From: a virus
Length of the DNA: 43,033 nt
Strand: one strand, 5' to 3'
Virus record (IMG/VR): IMGVR_UViG_3300025732_000083
Span: 1 to 43,033 of that record
Positions within the stretch are counted from its first letter, which is position 1, and the number at the start of each line of letters is the position of its first letter. Both the position numbers and the translations under genes were made by a program. This document shows positions 7,700-16,083 of this stretch, piece after piece. The notes under the pieces were generated by a model, which was not told where the DNA came from, made no database searches, and worked only from the letters and a program-made list of their open reading frames with translations.

Positions 7700-8326
7700 T
7701 CAATACGCTCTGGTACGAATTTTAATGACGGACCCTGCATAAATCGCCCGTTCGGCGGATACGGCTACGTCGCCAATACCGCGCTCGTACAGGTTGGCCC
7801 ATGTGCCGACCCGCTCGTCGTCTTTCAGATAAGGGGCGGTCTGGATCAAAGCGCCGTACAAGTAAATGTCCGGGTGTTTGGTCAAAAGCCAGTTTGTCGG
7901 GTTGGTGTCCGACAGCGCTGGGATTTTTGCATAATAGACCATCTCGGCCGTGTAGCTGTCGCCCGGCACCGGCAGCATTTCAATCTGATTGCCGACAACA
8001 GTGTAATACTTGGGCACGCCAGCGGTCGTAAAACTGGACTTGTACTCGTCCATCTGGTTCAGGGTCAAAAACTGCAACCGCTGAAACGGCGTCTGGCTAT
8101 TGATCTGGAAATTCTGCATCTCAATGTAGTCAGACGGCAGGGCTTCGTACTGCTCGTCAATCGTGGCTGTCGCGCGTACGATGGCGTCGCGGGTGCGCAA
8201 GCGCTCGTCGCGGTTGAACTGTGCTTCGGCCAGCGAAATAAAGGACGGGATGACGGCGGTTAGGTCTTGGCGGTTAAGCCAATCCGCAACCGCAGACTTC
8301 AACTCGGTGTAATTCGTAATTGCCAT
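7700..8326 (-). CDS. Head-tail adaptor protein (SU10-type)
   Basis: A 208-residue protein starting MAITNYTELKSAVADWLNR, with a central region of FQRLQFLTLNQMDE and SYTAEMVYYAKIP, and a helical segment containing HPDIYLYGALIQTAPYLKDD. These features match the adaptor family (SU10_adaptor-like) that forms the dodecameric ring under the portal and links it to the short tail. Its location between capsid and tail genes agrees with this. Confidence 0.8.
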   Translation of the reverse strand: MAITNYTELKSAVADWLNRQDLTAVIPSFISLAEAQFNRDERLRTRDAIVRATATIDEQYEALPSDYIEMQNFQINSQTPFQRLQFLTLNQMDEYKSSFTTAGVPKYYTVVGNQIEMLPVPGDSYTAEMVYYAKIPALSDTNPTNWLLTKHPDIYLYGALIQTAPYLKDDERVGTWANLYERGIGDVAVSAERAIYAGSVIKIRTRAY

Positions 8327-8953
8327 TTACTCGGCCCCTTGCGTCGCCCAAATATGGTCGTGCTGAAAGTCGAGCGTTCCTGTGTGCTTGACCTCTTTGG
8401 ACAGGTCATGGTCAACGTAGACGTCGAACCCCGCAGCGCGCGCTTTTCGGCAAAAGAAGATATCTTCGCCCGTAAATTCTTGGTTCTTCATCGAAAAACC
8501 AATCATAAAATACGGCAACCCGATTTTATCAAATACCTCAGATTTCACCAACATAACGCCCATTCCAACGGAAGATACGGATTCAAGCCCCGTAGAATCC
8601 GGATTGGTATGTACGCGGGTCAAGTCTTCATCGTTGGCAAAAGCCACCGGCTGAATCGGAAATTTCCGGGTGGCGTAGTTGGCCGCGACAATTGCCTTGT
8701 TGTGCGCCAGCAGCCGGTCAAGCGTATCGGCTGGGAACCGCATATCGTCATCAAGGTACAAGATGTGCGTTGCGCCCATGGCAATTGCCTGTTTGGCAAG
8801 GTCAGTGCGCTGGTTCACAATCAACGTGCCCTGTATATTCAACAGCGATACATCGCAGTCGGCACGGACCACCATTCGGCACAAATCAAAAGCAAATCCC
8901 GCTGACACCATGTCGCGGGATGGAACGCAGACTGCTACGTGTGGTTTGGTCAT
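8327..8953 (-). CDS. Glycosyltransferase-like protein (GT-A fold)
   Basis: A 208-residue protein with start ATG 8953 chosen because it overlaps the preceding stop (ATGA); a longer reading from 9058 would overlap that gene. It begins with a beta strand, VAVCVPSRDM, then has NQRTDLAKQA and THILYLDDDMRF, whose Asp68-Asp70 form a DxD-type metal and nucleotide-sugar site. A GEDIFFCRKARAAGFDVYVD segment near the end resembles the acceptor side of family 2-like transferases. It may glycosylate a virion protein, or host or phage DNA. It is embedded among structural genes. The substrate is unknown. Confidence 0.75.
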   Translation of the reverse strand: MTKPHVAVCVPSRDMVSAGFAFDLCRMVVRADCDVSLLNIQGTLIVNQRTDLAKQAIAMGATHILYLDDDMRFPADTLDRLLAHNKAIVAANYATRKFPIQPVAFANDEDLTRVHTNPDSTGLESVSSVGMGVMLVKSEVFDKIGLPYFMIGFSMKNQEFTGEDIFFCRKARAAGFDVYVDHDLSKEVKHTGTLDFQHDHIWATQGAE

Positions 8954-9261
8954 ACTCGGCCGGGTCGGGTTCTGAAATACTGATTGTCGGGGTCGTTCAG
9001 CCATTTCTTGAACGCGGTCTTGTCGCGCACAATTCCTTTGGCGTTCAAATCGGCCCATACCGAAATGGGTATAGACGCGACCTTAGACCACTCACCCCAC
9101 TTGGCGCGTTCGTCCGTTGCGTTGAACTGAGATTTATTCTGTTCAACGATATGGGTCGTGTCCTGCACTTGCTGGATTGTGACCTTGTCGGCATCCGGGT
9201 CGTAATAGAAATATTCCGTAATGCCGGTAAACGGGTCTACATCAAATAATCTTTTTTCCAT
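8950..9261 (-). CDS. Conserved phage protein next to the capsid gene, unknown function
   Basis: A 103-residue protein. ATG 9261 is the first ATG; an upstream TTG at 9267 is less likely. Residues 5-30 contain DPFTGITEYFYYDPDADK, and the C-terminal half includes KWGEWSKVASIPISVWADL and FKKWLNDPDNQYFRTRPG. I recognise this as a recurrent gene following podovirus capsid genes, but no function is assigned. Its start lies directly downstream of the capsid terminator hairpin and has no separate ribosome site apart from a GGGGA inside the stem. Confidence 0.75.
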   Translation of the reverse strand: MEKRLFDVDPFTGITEYFYYDPDADKVTIQQVQDTTHIVEQNKSQFNATDERAKWGEWSKVASIPISVWADLNAKGIVRDKTAFKKWLNDPDNQYFRTRPGRV

Positions 9262-9268
9262 GTGCAAA

Positions 9269-9292
9269 AAGCCGGGGATCGCTCCCCGGCTT
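9269..9292 (-). terminator. Intrinsic terminator after the capsid gene
   Basis: A perfect 10-bp stem (AAGCCGGGGA / TCCCCGGCTT) with a four-base loop. On the minus strand it is followed by a T run, and it sits 12 bases after the capsid stop codon. Partial termination here would raise capsid message over downstream tail genes, a common arrangement in podoviruses. Confidence 0.85.
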
Positions 9293-9303
9293 GTTTCCGC
9301 TTA

Positions 9304-10281
9304 TCAGTAAGAGGTGTTGAGGTCAGCAACGACGCCGTGCGCAGCTTCGTTGTGAATCTTAACGCCCCACTCGACCAGCAGTTCACGCTTGTCGCTGTCA
9401 CCAGTCTTGGCCAGTTCGATCTGCTGGAAGTTACGCAGCGTCACGATAGAAGCGTACTCAGGGTTGACACCGAAAGCAGTACGCTCACGCTGGAACCTAT
9501 TCGGAACGACCGAAATTTCGCCGAAATCGCTTACATAGACATCAGCCGCGCCGATAATTGCACCGGGCTTTGGCGAGTTGATCTGGTAGCGGTTCAGAGC
9601 GATACCGGGGAAGGACGAAGCCTGCTGCTTGTTGGCAGGGCCAACCATCAGGATCGGAGGCTGAGACACCGAGTTGGTGTAAACCTGCTTGACCATGTCC
9701 TTCAGCAGCGTCTCGGTGAAAGTACGCTGTGTACCGTCAGTCGCGCCAGCGTTCGGATAGCCCGAAGTCGTGCCCGACAGAGTACCCGACGCACCGCCCG
9801 AACCACGGTTGGTGTTGGTGGTGAGCCATGCTTCCAGACCAGCAGTCTTACGTGCGGTCGAAGACGAACCAGCAGATGCGGCCTGATTGGAAGTCGCAAT
9901 GCTTTCCATATCGCGCTTCAGTTCTTTGGAGCGCTTGGCCAACTGGTAAGCCATTTCCGAACGGCGGCCTGCCTTGTCAACAGCTTCCAGAGTGCCCGAC
10001 ACAGAAACGGTCTTCACCGAAATCTGGGTGTAGTTACCAACGCGGTTGGTAGGGCTGGTCTGTGCAATGGTCGGATCGTCGCCTTCAACAGCGGCGTTCG
10101 TGGTCGAAGCCGATGCGAGGGAGTCAACCTGCCACTCGAAATAGGTGTTGGAAACAGTCTCTTTGCCGGCGTTCGACATGAACGGAGTTTCGGCGGGGGA
10201 AATGTTATAGATTACGTTCGCGAGGTCTTCGCGGATGCCTTTTGCCTGAAAGGTCTGAAAGGTATTTGATGGTACGGACAT
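9304..10281 (-). CDS. Major capsid protein (DUF5309 / SU10 family)
   Basis: A 325-residue protein with the family's characteristic N-terminus: TFQTFQAKGIREDLANVIYN followed by ISPAETPFMS. Further on come EWQVDSLASA and QTSPTNRVGNYTQI, and a C-terminal part with GEISVVPNRFQ. This is the HK97-fold major head protein family known from SU10-like and related podoviruses. It follows the scaffold gene directly and precedes a strong terminator, as expected for the most abundant late product. Confidence 0.93.
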   Translation of the reverse strand: MSVPSNTFQTFQAKGIREDLANVIYNISPAETPFMSNAGKETVSNTYFEWQVDSLASASTTNAAVEGDDPTIAQTSPTNRVGNYTQISVKTVSVSGTLEAVDKAGRRSEMAYQLAKRSKELKRDMESIATSNQAASAGSSSTARKTAGLEAWLTTNTNRGSGGASGTLSGTTSGYPNAGATDGTQRTFTETLLKDMVKQVYTNSVSQPPILMVGPANKQQASSFPGIALNRYQINSPKPGAIIGAADVYVSDFGEISVVPNRFQRERTAFGVNPEYASIVTLRNFQQIELAKTGDSDKRELLVEWGVKIHNEAAHGVVADLNTSY

Positions 10282-10293
10282 TATGTCACCTCA

Positions 10294-11280
10294 TTAAATA
10301 AATTGGTCAAAAGCTGCGGCTGCATCTTTTATGCTGCCTGTTCTTGCAAGACGCTCTTGAGCGATCTGCGCTTCAGTTCGTTTGCTCGGCTTTGTGGTGG
10401 CAGAACCCGGCTTGGCCAGTTTCGGTCCACTTGCAGGGTTAGGCTTGATTTGAGATTTCTTGCTCATCAGTTCGTCGTAGAGGGCTGCTTTTCTCAGCAC
10501 AACTAGCGCTCTGTGATCTTGAATCTGTCCGAGTTCTTCGTCTGAGAATCCGACCTTCTTGGCCGTTTCGACCAACTTCGCCCGTTCCTCAGTTACTCGC
10601 TTTTCGTCCTTCCACTCTGGGATGGCGTCGAAAAGCTTTTTCGCTTCCTCGGCAATTCTCGCCTGTCTGGCCTGCTCGTTTTCCTGCTGCTGAATCGCCT
10701 GCATACGCTGGCTTTCAGCTTCAACGGCGCGGGCCTTTTCCTGCCTGTCTCGCCACAGTTCTCGCTGCCTGACCCATTCGGTAGGATTCTCTTGGTAGAG
10801 GGCATCCCAGTCCGGCTGCGCTTCAGTCTGCTGGAACTGCTGCTGCAAAACCTGCAACATCTGAGCGTAATACGCTCTTTCCTGACGCACTGCCTCAGTC
10901 TCGGCTTCGGCGGCTTTCCGCTGTTCTGCCAGTGCCTGAGTCTTGCGCGTGTAATCCTGAGTCCGGCTATAGCCCTTCTGGAGTTCGTCTAGCGTAACCT
11001 CGACTTCCTCGCCGTCTACCTTGACGCGGAAAGTGCTAGGTGGCTTTTCGTCTTCCTCGGCTTCTTCGCCTTCATCGGATTCGGATTCTTCCTCGGCGTC
11101 TTGCGTAGCCTCGGTTTCATCCTCGGATTCGGAAGCTTCTACCTCAACGGTTTCTTCTTCCGGTTGCGCCTCGCCCGCTTCTGGTTCTCCGTCTTCGACG
11201 GCCAATATGGAGGCGAAAGCATTCTGTGCATCAAAAATCGACTCACCAGTTCCCGAAGGATTGTTGGCGCTTGTAGTCAT
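10294..11280 (-). CDS. Capsid scaffolding protein
   Basis: A 328-residue protein. The N-terminal third (about residues 28-78) is extremely acidic, with long Glu/Asp runs. A small domain follows (FRVKVDGEEVEVTLDELQ). Residues about 105-215 form a long coiled coil rich in Gln, Glu and Ala. The C-terminus is basic (KSQIKPNPASG to TTKPSKR), as needed to bind capsid subunits. Position immediately upstream of the capsid gene and composition match podovirus scaffolds that shape the procapsid and leave before or during packaging. Confidence 0.85.
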   Translation of the reverse strand: MTTSANNPSGTGESIFDAQNAFASILAVEDGEPEAGEAQPEEETVEVEASESEDETEATQDAEEESESDEGEEAEEDEKPPSTFRVKVDGEEVEVTLDELQKGYSRTQDYTRKTQALAEQRKAAEAETEAVRQERAYYAQMLQVLQQQFQQTEAQPDWDALYQENPTEWVRQRELWRDRQEKARAVEAESQRMQAIQQQENEQARQARIAEEAKKLFDAIPEWKDEKRVTEERAKLVETAKKVGFSDEELGQIQDHRALVVLRKAALYDELMSKKSQIKPNPASGPKLAKPGSATTKPSKRTEAQIAQERLARTGSIKDAAAAFDQFI

Positions 11281-11317
11281 TTTATATACCTTTTAGCAAA
11301 TAAGTAAAGAGAAGCCG

Positions 11318-11575
11318 CTAATTACGTTCATTGCGGCGTTTGATTATCGCTTTGGTAATTGCCCCGTTTTCCACAATAATTCGAAGATCGCGGGTAAAAG
11401 CATCTACCAATTGCGATTGCAAATAAAGACGCTCTCGCGTCTCTATGTCCTCTGGTCTGGAAGAAAGCCACGCCGAAACGTAGCTGTCTTTCATACCATC
11501 GAGAATTTCTATTAGCAGGGGATTATCCAAGAGGGCCGCTGCGTGCCTTGCTCTTTCGATATCTTTTTCGCTCAT
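11318..11575 (-). CDS. Small helical protein of the head operon, unknown function
   Basis: An 85-residue, mostly helical protein (SEKDIERARHAAALLDNPLLIEILDGMK, then WLSSRPEDIETRERLYLQSQ). Its stop lies 37 bases before the scaffold start, and its start overlaps the preceding stop by ATGA. Similar small genes between portal and scaffold are common in this phage group; the function is not known. Confidence 0.75.
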   Translation of the reverse strand: MSEKDIERARHAAALLDNPLLIEILDGMKDSYVSAWLSSRPEDIETRERLYLQSQLVDAFTRDLRIIVENGAITKAIIKRRNERN

Positions 11576-11922
11576 GTAAGGAATTTAAGTTTGTAAACCG
11601 TGGAATCAATAAGGGCGGCGACTTCATCCAAAATGTTCTGAAGTTCGCTGTCGGCGGGTAGGTCTTGGCGCATCTCGGCCAAGATGGGGGTCAGGTCTTC
11701 AACGCGCTTCATGCGCTTGTAAAAGGTCGGGTACTGTTCAATCAGGCCGTATTTGCCCTGATAGGCTTCAGCGTAGCTATCAATTAGTTCGACAATGCCT
11801 TCGTAAAATTCCTGCAACGCCTTATGCTGGGCGTACGACCGGGTGGACAGATGCTGAAGGTGGGCGTCTGTTCCGGCGTGAAAAAACGTCAGGATGAAAT
11901 AAGCGGCTGGCGTATGGCTCAT
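11572..11922 (-). CDS. DUF5856-like protein (ferritin-like helical bundle)
   Basis: A 116-residue protein. The N-terminal part AAYFILTFFHAGTDAHLQHL followed by YAQHKALQEFYEG matches what I know of the DUF5856 family, with regularly spaced His and Glu in long helices as in ferritin- or Dps-like bundles. Its role in the phage is unknown. It lies between portal and scaffold and overlaps both neighbouring genes by 4 bases. Confidence 0.75.
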   Translation of the reverse strand: MSHTPAAYFILTFFHAGTDAHLQHLSTRSYAQHKALQEFYEGIVELIDSYAEAYQGKYGLIEQYPTFYKRMKRVEDLTPILAEMRQDLPADSELQNILDEVAALIDSTVYKLKFLT

Positions 11923-14150
11923 AAAGCACCTTGTGGGCTGGGCGTCGGCATCATGGCGTTGACCATGGCCGTTTCAGTCTGCGCCGCTTTGCGAATGGCT
12001 TCAGACTGTCGCGCAATTTCTAGCTGGACTTGGCCGTCGTTGATCTGGGCCTGATATTTCAACTCGAGTTCAAGCTGGCGAAGCTGGCCGTCTTGCGCGA
12101 TCTTCTCGCGCTCACGGGCGTCAACCATCGTCATTTCTTTGTCTTTGAGATCAAGTTCGGCGGCTTTCTTGGCCACGTCAGCCTGAATAGCTTGGGCCTG
12201 TGCCTGCGCCAGAACTTCTTCCGGCGTGGGCTTGGGTGCCTGCTGCGGCGGCTGGAAGTCGGGCGGCAGAGCGTTGTAGAACTGGCTGGCGTCTTTGAAG
12301 CCGGCCAACTCCACCATGCGGCGCAGGGTGTTTGCGTACTGGCCCATCGTCACCAGCGGGTTGTTCGGGCCAACCGTCACCAAGATTTCTTTCTGGTTGG
12401 CGGCAATCATCTGCAAAGCGGCCAGCTTCTGGTCAGTCGTGCCGGTGCCCAGCGCCACGTTCACCGTGACGTCCATGTTGGCGTTCCACGTTCGGGGGTC
12501 CATCGGCACCCAGTCGTTGCGCACCTTAATCATGCGCGGCACGTCCTGATGTTTGACGATCAGGTAAAGAATGCCCTTGAACAACTGTTTCATGCCTTCG
12601 GCCAGAATACGGGCAAGCAAATCGACTTGCCCTTGGCTGGCCGTAATGGTCGCGGCTACCGCCGCCTTGGTCGTTGATTGAAGGGCATCAGGGTCCAGAC
12701 CCATGCTGGCTTTGCTCATGCCAGTACGAGTTTCGCGTATCTCGTCCATGTAGCCAAGGATCGGCATGGCGGCTTGACCCAAGAACGGGGTTTCAAGCGT
12801 CTGCACCATACCCGGCGCACGCTGGCGGATCAGACCGCCAACTTCGTTGTTCAGGACGTCTTCAATGTTGACCTGACCTTCTACGACGGTCATTCGCTGG
12901 TTGATGGACTGCGCCAGCGAGTCAAGGGTGTTACGCAGAATGTGCGTCTTGATGCGCTGAATATCCATCGTCACGTCGGCCTGAGACAGACCAAAGAACG
13001 TGTGGGGTTCAGGGTCGCAGTCAAAGACAGCAAACGGTACGTGGTCTACAGCTTCGTGGTGCAGCAGTTTGAAGCTTGGGCCGGCCATACAGACTTTGCG
13101 CAACTCGGCAATTCCGTCGCCGTCAAAGTCCACCTTGGCGTAGCACTCGAAATACAAAACACGACCAAGGGCTGGGTTGAAACTGTCGAAACCGCCCACC
13201 GCCCGCGCCAATGGCTGGCGGGTGATGTATTCAATATTGGTGTCGAGTTCGTTGGAGGTTACGAACGACTGCATCTCGTCTTCGTCGTAACCCATCGCCA
13301 CCAGTTCCGAGACGGTTTTCATGGAACGGTGGGCGACAACCATTGCGTCTTTCAGGTTCCGCGCCCGGCGGTCGATAATGAATTCTTCCGGCGGCAGGGA
13401 TTCAATACGCACTCGGCCTTTGGTTGTGCGGCGCTTGATACGTACGTCGTGCAACGTCGGCGGGGGTAATGGCTGGCCCGTCATGGGGTCCATCTGCGGT
13501 TCGGCCCCCGGCGCTGGGTAGGACGCAACAACGGTGAACTCGGCCCCCTCTGGGTCCATCATCAAGGACGCCAAAGCGTTGTCGTCCAGACCGCTGTAGT
13601 CCTCGGATTTGACTTCTTCGGCCGTGTCCCACCAGTATTTGATGAAACCCTTTTTACGGACTAACGCGTCTTTGAAAGTCGAATACACGACGCCAAAGCC
13701 ATCATTGTCGCGCTGCACAATGTAATTGGCGTAATCAGTGGCCTGCGCGGCCATCTGAGTTTCTTCAGGGGTTTCCGGTGCGTACTCGACAACATTTTCG
13801 GACGAGAAGAACACGCGCATCAATTGCGGCAGGGTGACAATGACCGTGTCCCGAACGTCCATCGAAATGACGCGGGAGCGGCCTTCTTCTTCATCCCCCA
13901 GTGGGTCGCCACGGTAGTAGCTCGTCGCCAGTGCGCGGGCACCGCCGATGTCTAGGTCAATGTAGCGGACTGCGTCCTGCAATTCGCCGGCAACGATTGA
14001 CTCCAGATTGCGGTCGTCCATCGGCTCCATGGCTTCGCCGGGTTCGGCGTTTTCTTGGGCCTCTTGTTCGTCGTGTTCTTTCTCTAAGGAATCGAGGTAG
14101 TCTTCGATTGCTTCGACGTCATCGACCGGAACGTATGATTTTGTGGCCAT
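11919..14150 (-). CDS. Portal protein
   Basis: A 743-residue protein forming the DNA channel at the capsid vertex and docking the terminase. It is the size of podovirus portals of the P22/Bcep22 type. It begins with an acidic N-terminal arm, then a DIGGARALATSYYRGDPLG segment, and the portal-like core RDTVIVTLPQLMRVFF. A long C-terminal coiled coil (about 625-730, rich in Gln, Glu and Ala) would form the barrel. It lies downstream of the large terminase and one small gene, as in related phages. Confidence 0.9.
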   Translation of the reverse strand: MATKSYVPVDDVEAIEDYLDSLEKEHDEQEAQENAEPGEAMEPMDDRNLESIVAGELQDAVRYIDLDIGGARALATSYYRGDPLGDEEEGRSRVISMDVRDTVIVTLPQLMRVFFSSENVVEYAPETPEETQMAAQATDYANYIVQRDNDGFGVVYSTFKDALVRKKGFIKYWWDTAEEVKSEDYSGLDDNALASLMMDPEGAEFTVVASYPAPGAEPQMDPMTGQPLPPPTLHDVRIKRRTTKGRVRIESLPPEEFIIDRRARNLKDAMVVAHRSMKTVSELVAMGYDEDEMQSFVTSNELDTNIEYITRQPLARAVGGFDSFNPALGRVLYFECYAKVDFDGDGIAELRKVCMAGPSFKLLHHEAVDHVPFAVFDCDPEPHTFFGLSQADVTMDIQRIKTHILRNTLDSLAQSINQRMTVVEGQVNIEDVLNNEVGGLIRQRAPGMVQTLETPFLGQAAMPILGYMDEIRETRTGMSKASMGLDPDALQSTTKAAVAATITASQGQVDLLARILAEGMKQLFKGILYLIVKHQDVPRMIKVRNDWVPMDPRTWNANMDVTVNVALGTGTTDQKLAALQMIAANQKEILVTVGPNNPLVTMGQYANTLRRMVELAGFKDASQFYNALPPDFQPPQQAPKPTPEEVLAQAQAQAIQADVAKKAAELDLKDKEMTMVDAREREKIAQDGQLRQLELELKYQAQINDGQVQLEIARQSEAIRKAAQTETAMVNAMMPTPSPQGAL

Positions 14151-14159
14151 AAAATTCTC

Positions 14160-14522
14160 TTAGAAATATCGGCCGTAAGCCTGACGATACAAAGGCATAT
14201 TAGGCATCTGGCTCATGCCAAGATTGGGTGTAATCTGGCTGGGTGGCAGGTAAGGCATCTGCGCCATTCGCGGCGGTTTTACCTGTTGCTGTTGCTGCGA
14301 CGGCTGAGATGCGGCCGACAACAGGTCGGCGTAGGGGTTGGGCGCAGGCGGTTTGAGCGTTCCGTCGTCGGCGTAGACGATTGGCTGCTCTGGTTTGTAC
14401 GGGTCAATCGACGGGTCTTTTGGGCCAAAGTTATCCCACAACCCTTTGCCGGCCGCGACCATCGGGTTCGCCATTAACTGGTTGCCGTATTGCGACAACG
14501 CAGCGGTAATCAAATCCCACAT
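14160..14522 (-). CDS. Small Pro/Gln-rich protein between terminase and portal
   Basis: A 120-residue protein. The N-terminal 35 residues are mildly hydrophobic and helical (LITAALSQYGNQLMANP). The rest is low-complexity, rich in Pro, Gln and Met (QPSQQQQQVKPPR, MPNMPLYRQAYGRYF). It is probably a minor virion or assembly protein, judged from its place after the terminator that follows the terminase. No family is recognised. Confidence 0.65.
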   Translation of the reverse strand: MWDLITAALSQYGNQLMANPMVAAGKGLWDNFGPKDPSIDPYKPEQPIVYADDGTLKPPAPNPYADLLSAASQPSQQQQQVKPPRMAQMPYLPPSQITPNLGMSQMPNMPLYRQAYGRYF

Positions 14523-14579
14523 AAATTTCCTTTAACAGGGCGGGCAATATTCGCGCGGAGTTTAGCACAATTCGGGCCT

Positions 14580-14610
14580 AAAAAAAGGGGCCAGCTTTGC
14601 GGCCAGCCCC
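14580..14610 (-). terminator. Intrinsic terminator after the large terminase gene
   Basis: On the minus strand a 9-bp stem (GGGGCTGGC / GCTGGCCCC, with two G-T wobble pairs) closes a six-base loop and is followed by seven T. It lies about 50 bases past the terminase stop and 58 bases before the next gene, separating packaging genes from portal and head genes. Confidence 0.8.
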
Positions 14611-14661
14611 CAAAACACTACGGAGAAAGGAGATCATGAAAGCCGCGAAGCGGCAAATGAA

Positions 14662-16083
14662 CTATACCAGAGAAACATTTCGGCGCAAGGGTTTCGCCCA
14701 CTTACTGTTGTAATTTGTCCCATAACTGGCGGTTGCGGCGTCACTTGCGAAAGTCAAAACAAAAGCATCGGCCAAGTCAGGGCTGGATAAACCGCGCTTT
14801 CTGATTTCGTCTTTGGACTCGATTTGTATTTTGCCGTTACTGGTAAAACTGTACCGAACCGTTGCCAATTCAGCTATCAGCTTCTCATCTTTGGGAATAC
14901 GGCAGTCGCGCTTCTCCAACCACGCCTTGGCTTTGTGCCAGAGTTCGGCCCGCAGATTGCGGTAGGTTAGTCCCATGGCGGGACTTTCTGACACGTTGAT
15001 GCCTCTGGCCGGCAAGCCAAGTTCGCGTAATCGATCGACCACACCGGCCCCTAGTCCGATGCTGTCCACCAGTATTTCGGTCGGCCGCTCAGACGGTATC
15101 AACGCCTCCCATTCGGCCACCACGGCCCCCGTCAACTGCATCAGGTCTAGGTTGGCCCAGACGCGTACAGGTTCTGGCACTGTGTTGCCCTGACGTTTGC
15201 ACAAGGCGCTCTTGTCGGACCCGAAACGGGCGACGTCTAGCCCCCAAACCAAAGGCGAAAACTTGGTTGGTTGAACATCGCGCTGAACCGCCAATTCGAG
15301 CAATTCCATCGGGATGACGGTGTCGTCGTCCGATCTAGGAAACTCTCCCAACACACGGATGCGAAAAGCATTCGATTCCTCTCCATATCGGCTGGCCATC
15401 TCTTTGACGTACGCTTCCGACACCCGTGGGCTGTCAACGCACGACACTTTGCGGGTCCACCACTCATTCGCTAGTCGCGTATGTGTGTCGTAGAAAAACC
15501 CCGACGACCTGACAGGGTTGCCCAGCAAAATCGTTGTGGCGCTGTGACCCGACATGGAACCGGCCGCCGCTTCAAACACGGCTTCCGGCACACCAGAGGC
15601 TTCGTCGGCAATCAACAGGACGTTTTCAGCGTGGATACCCTGCAAGGCTTCCGGCTGCTCGGCTCGGCTGGTACGGGCTGAAATGAAGTTTTCCTGCGGA
15701 AACTGCTTTAACTCAATACGTTCAGCTTTGACTTCCAACAACTCGTTCAGCATGGGCGGTAGTTCTTTGACCCAGCGCTTAATCTCGGCAAACAAGGCGT
15801 CGTACAACTGGGCGGATGTTGGCGCAGTTACAACGATTTTGGCGTGATACCGGGTCAGGATGTACCAAATGGCCAGCCAAGATACGGCTGTCGATTTACC
15901 GACACCGTGGCCTGATCGGATAGAAATGCGGCGATGGCCTTTCGCCACCGCCGTCATCATCTCCGCCTGCCAATTATCCGGCTCCACCCCCAAGACTTCT
16001 TTTACAAACCGTACGGGGTTGTTTCTGTAATCGGCTATGAATTGATCGAAGGGATTTTCTTGCAGCGGCGTGCTTGCGTTCAT
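14662..16083 (-). CDS. terL: Terminase large subunit
   Basis: A 473-residue packaging motor. Its ATPase domain has Walker A SGHGVGKST (57-65) and Walker B VLLIADEA (154-161, Asp159 and Glu160). The RNase H-like nuclease domain has three acidic motifs: Asp282 in WGLDVARFG, Asp339 in ILVDSIG, and Asp435/Asp438 in SPDLADAF. It would power DNA entry through the portal and cut the concatemer. Its first 110 bases overlap the end of the serine recombinase gene in another frame. Confidence 0.95.
   Translation of the reverse strand: MNASTPLQENPFDQFIADYRNNPVRFVKEVLGVEPDNWQAEMMTAVAKGHRRISIRSGHGVGKSTAVSWLAIWYILTRYHAKIVVTAPTSAQLYDALFAEIKRWVKELPPMLNELLEVKAERIELKQFPQENFISARTSRAEQPEALQGIHAENVLLIADEASGVPEAVFEAAAGSMSGHSATTILLGNPVRSSGFFYDTHTRLANEWWTRKVSCVDSPRVSEAYVKEMASRYGEESNAFRIRVLGEFPRSDDDTVIPMELLELAVQRDVQPTKFSPLVWGLDVARFGSDKSALCKRQGNTVPEPVRVWANLDLMQLTGAVVAEWEALIPSERPTEILVDSIGLGAGVVDRLRELGLPARGINVSESPAMGLTYRNLRAELWHKAKAWLEKRDCRIPKDEKLIAELATVRYSFTSNGKIQIESKDEIRKRGLSSPDLADAFVLTFASDAATASYGTNYNSKWAKPLRRNVSLV

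Noticed and set aside
9262-10269. Long plus-strand open frame of 335 codons
   Set aside because: It lies antisense to the capsid gene, whose protein is clearly conserved. Composition is Arg/Ser/Leu-rich, as expected for a shadow frame, and it has no ribosome site.
12030-13469. Plus-strand open frames of 215 and 263 codons
   Set aside because: Both are antisense to the portal gene, His/Arg-rich and without family motifs; shadows.
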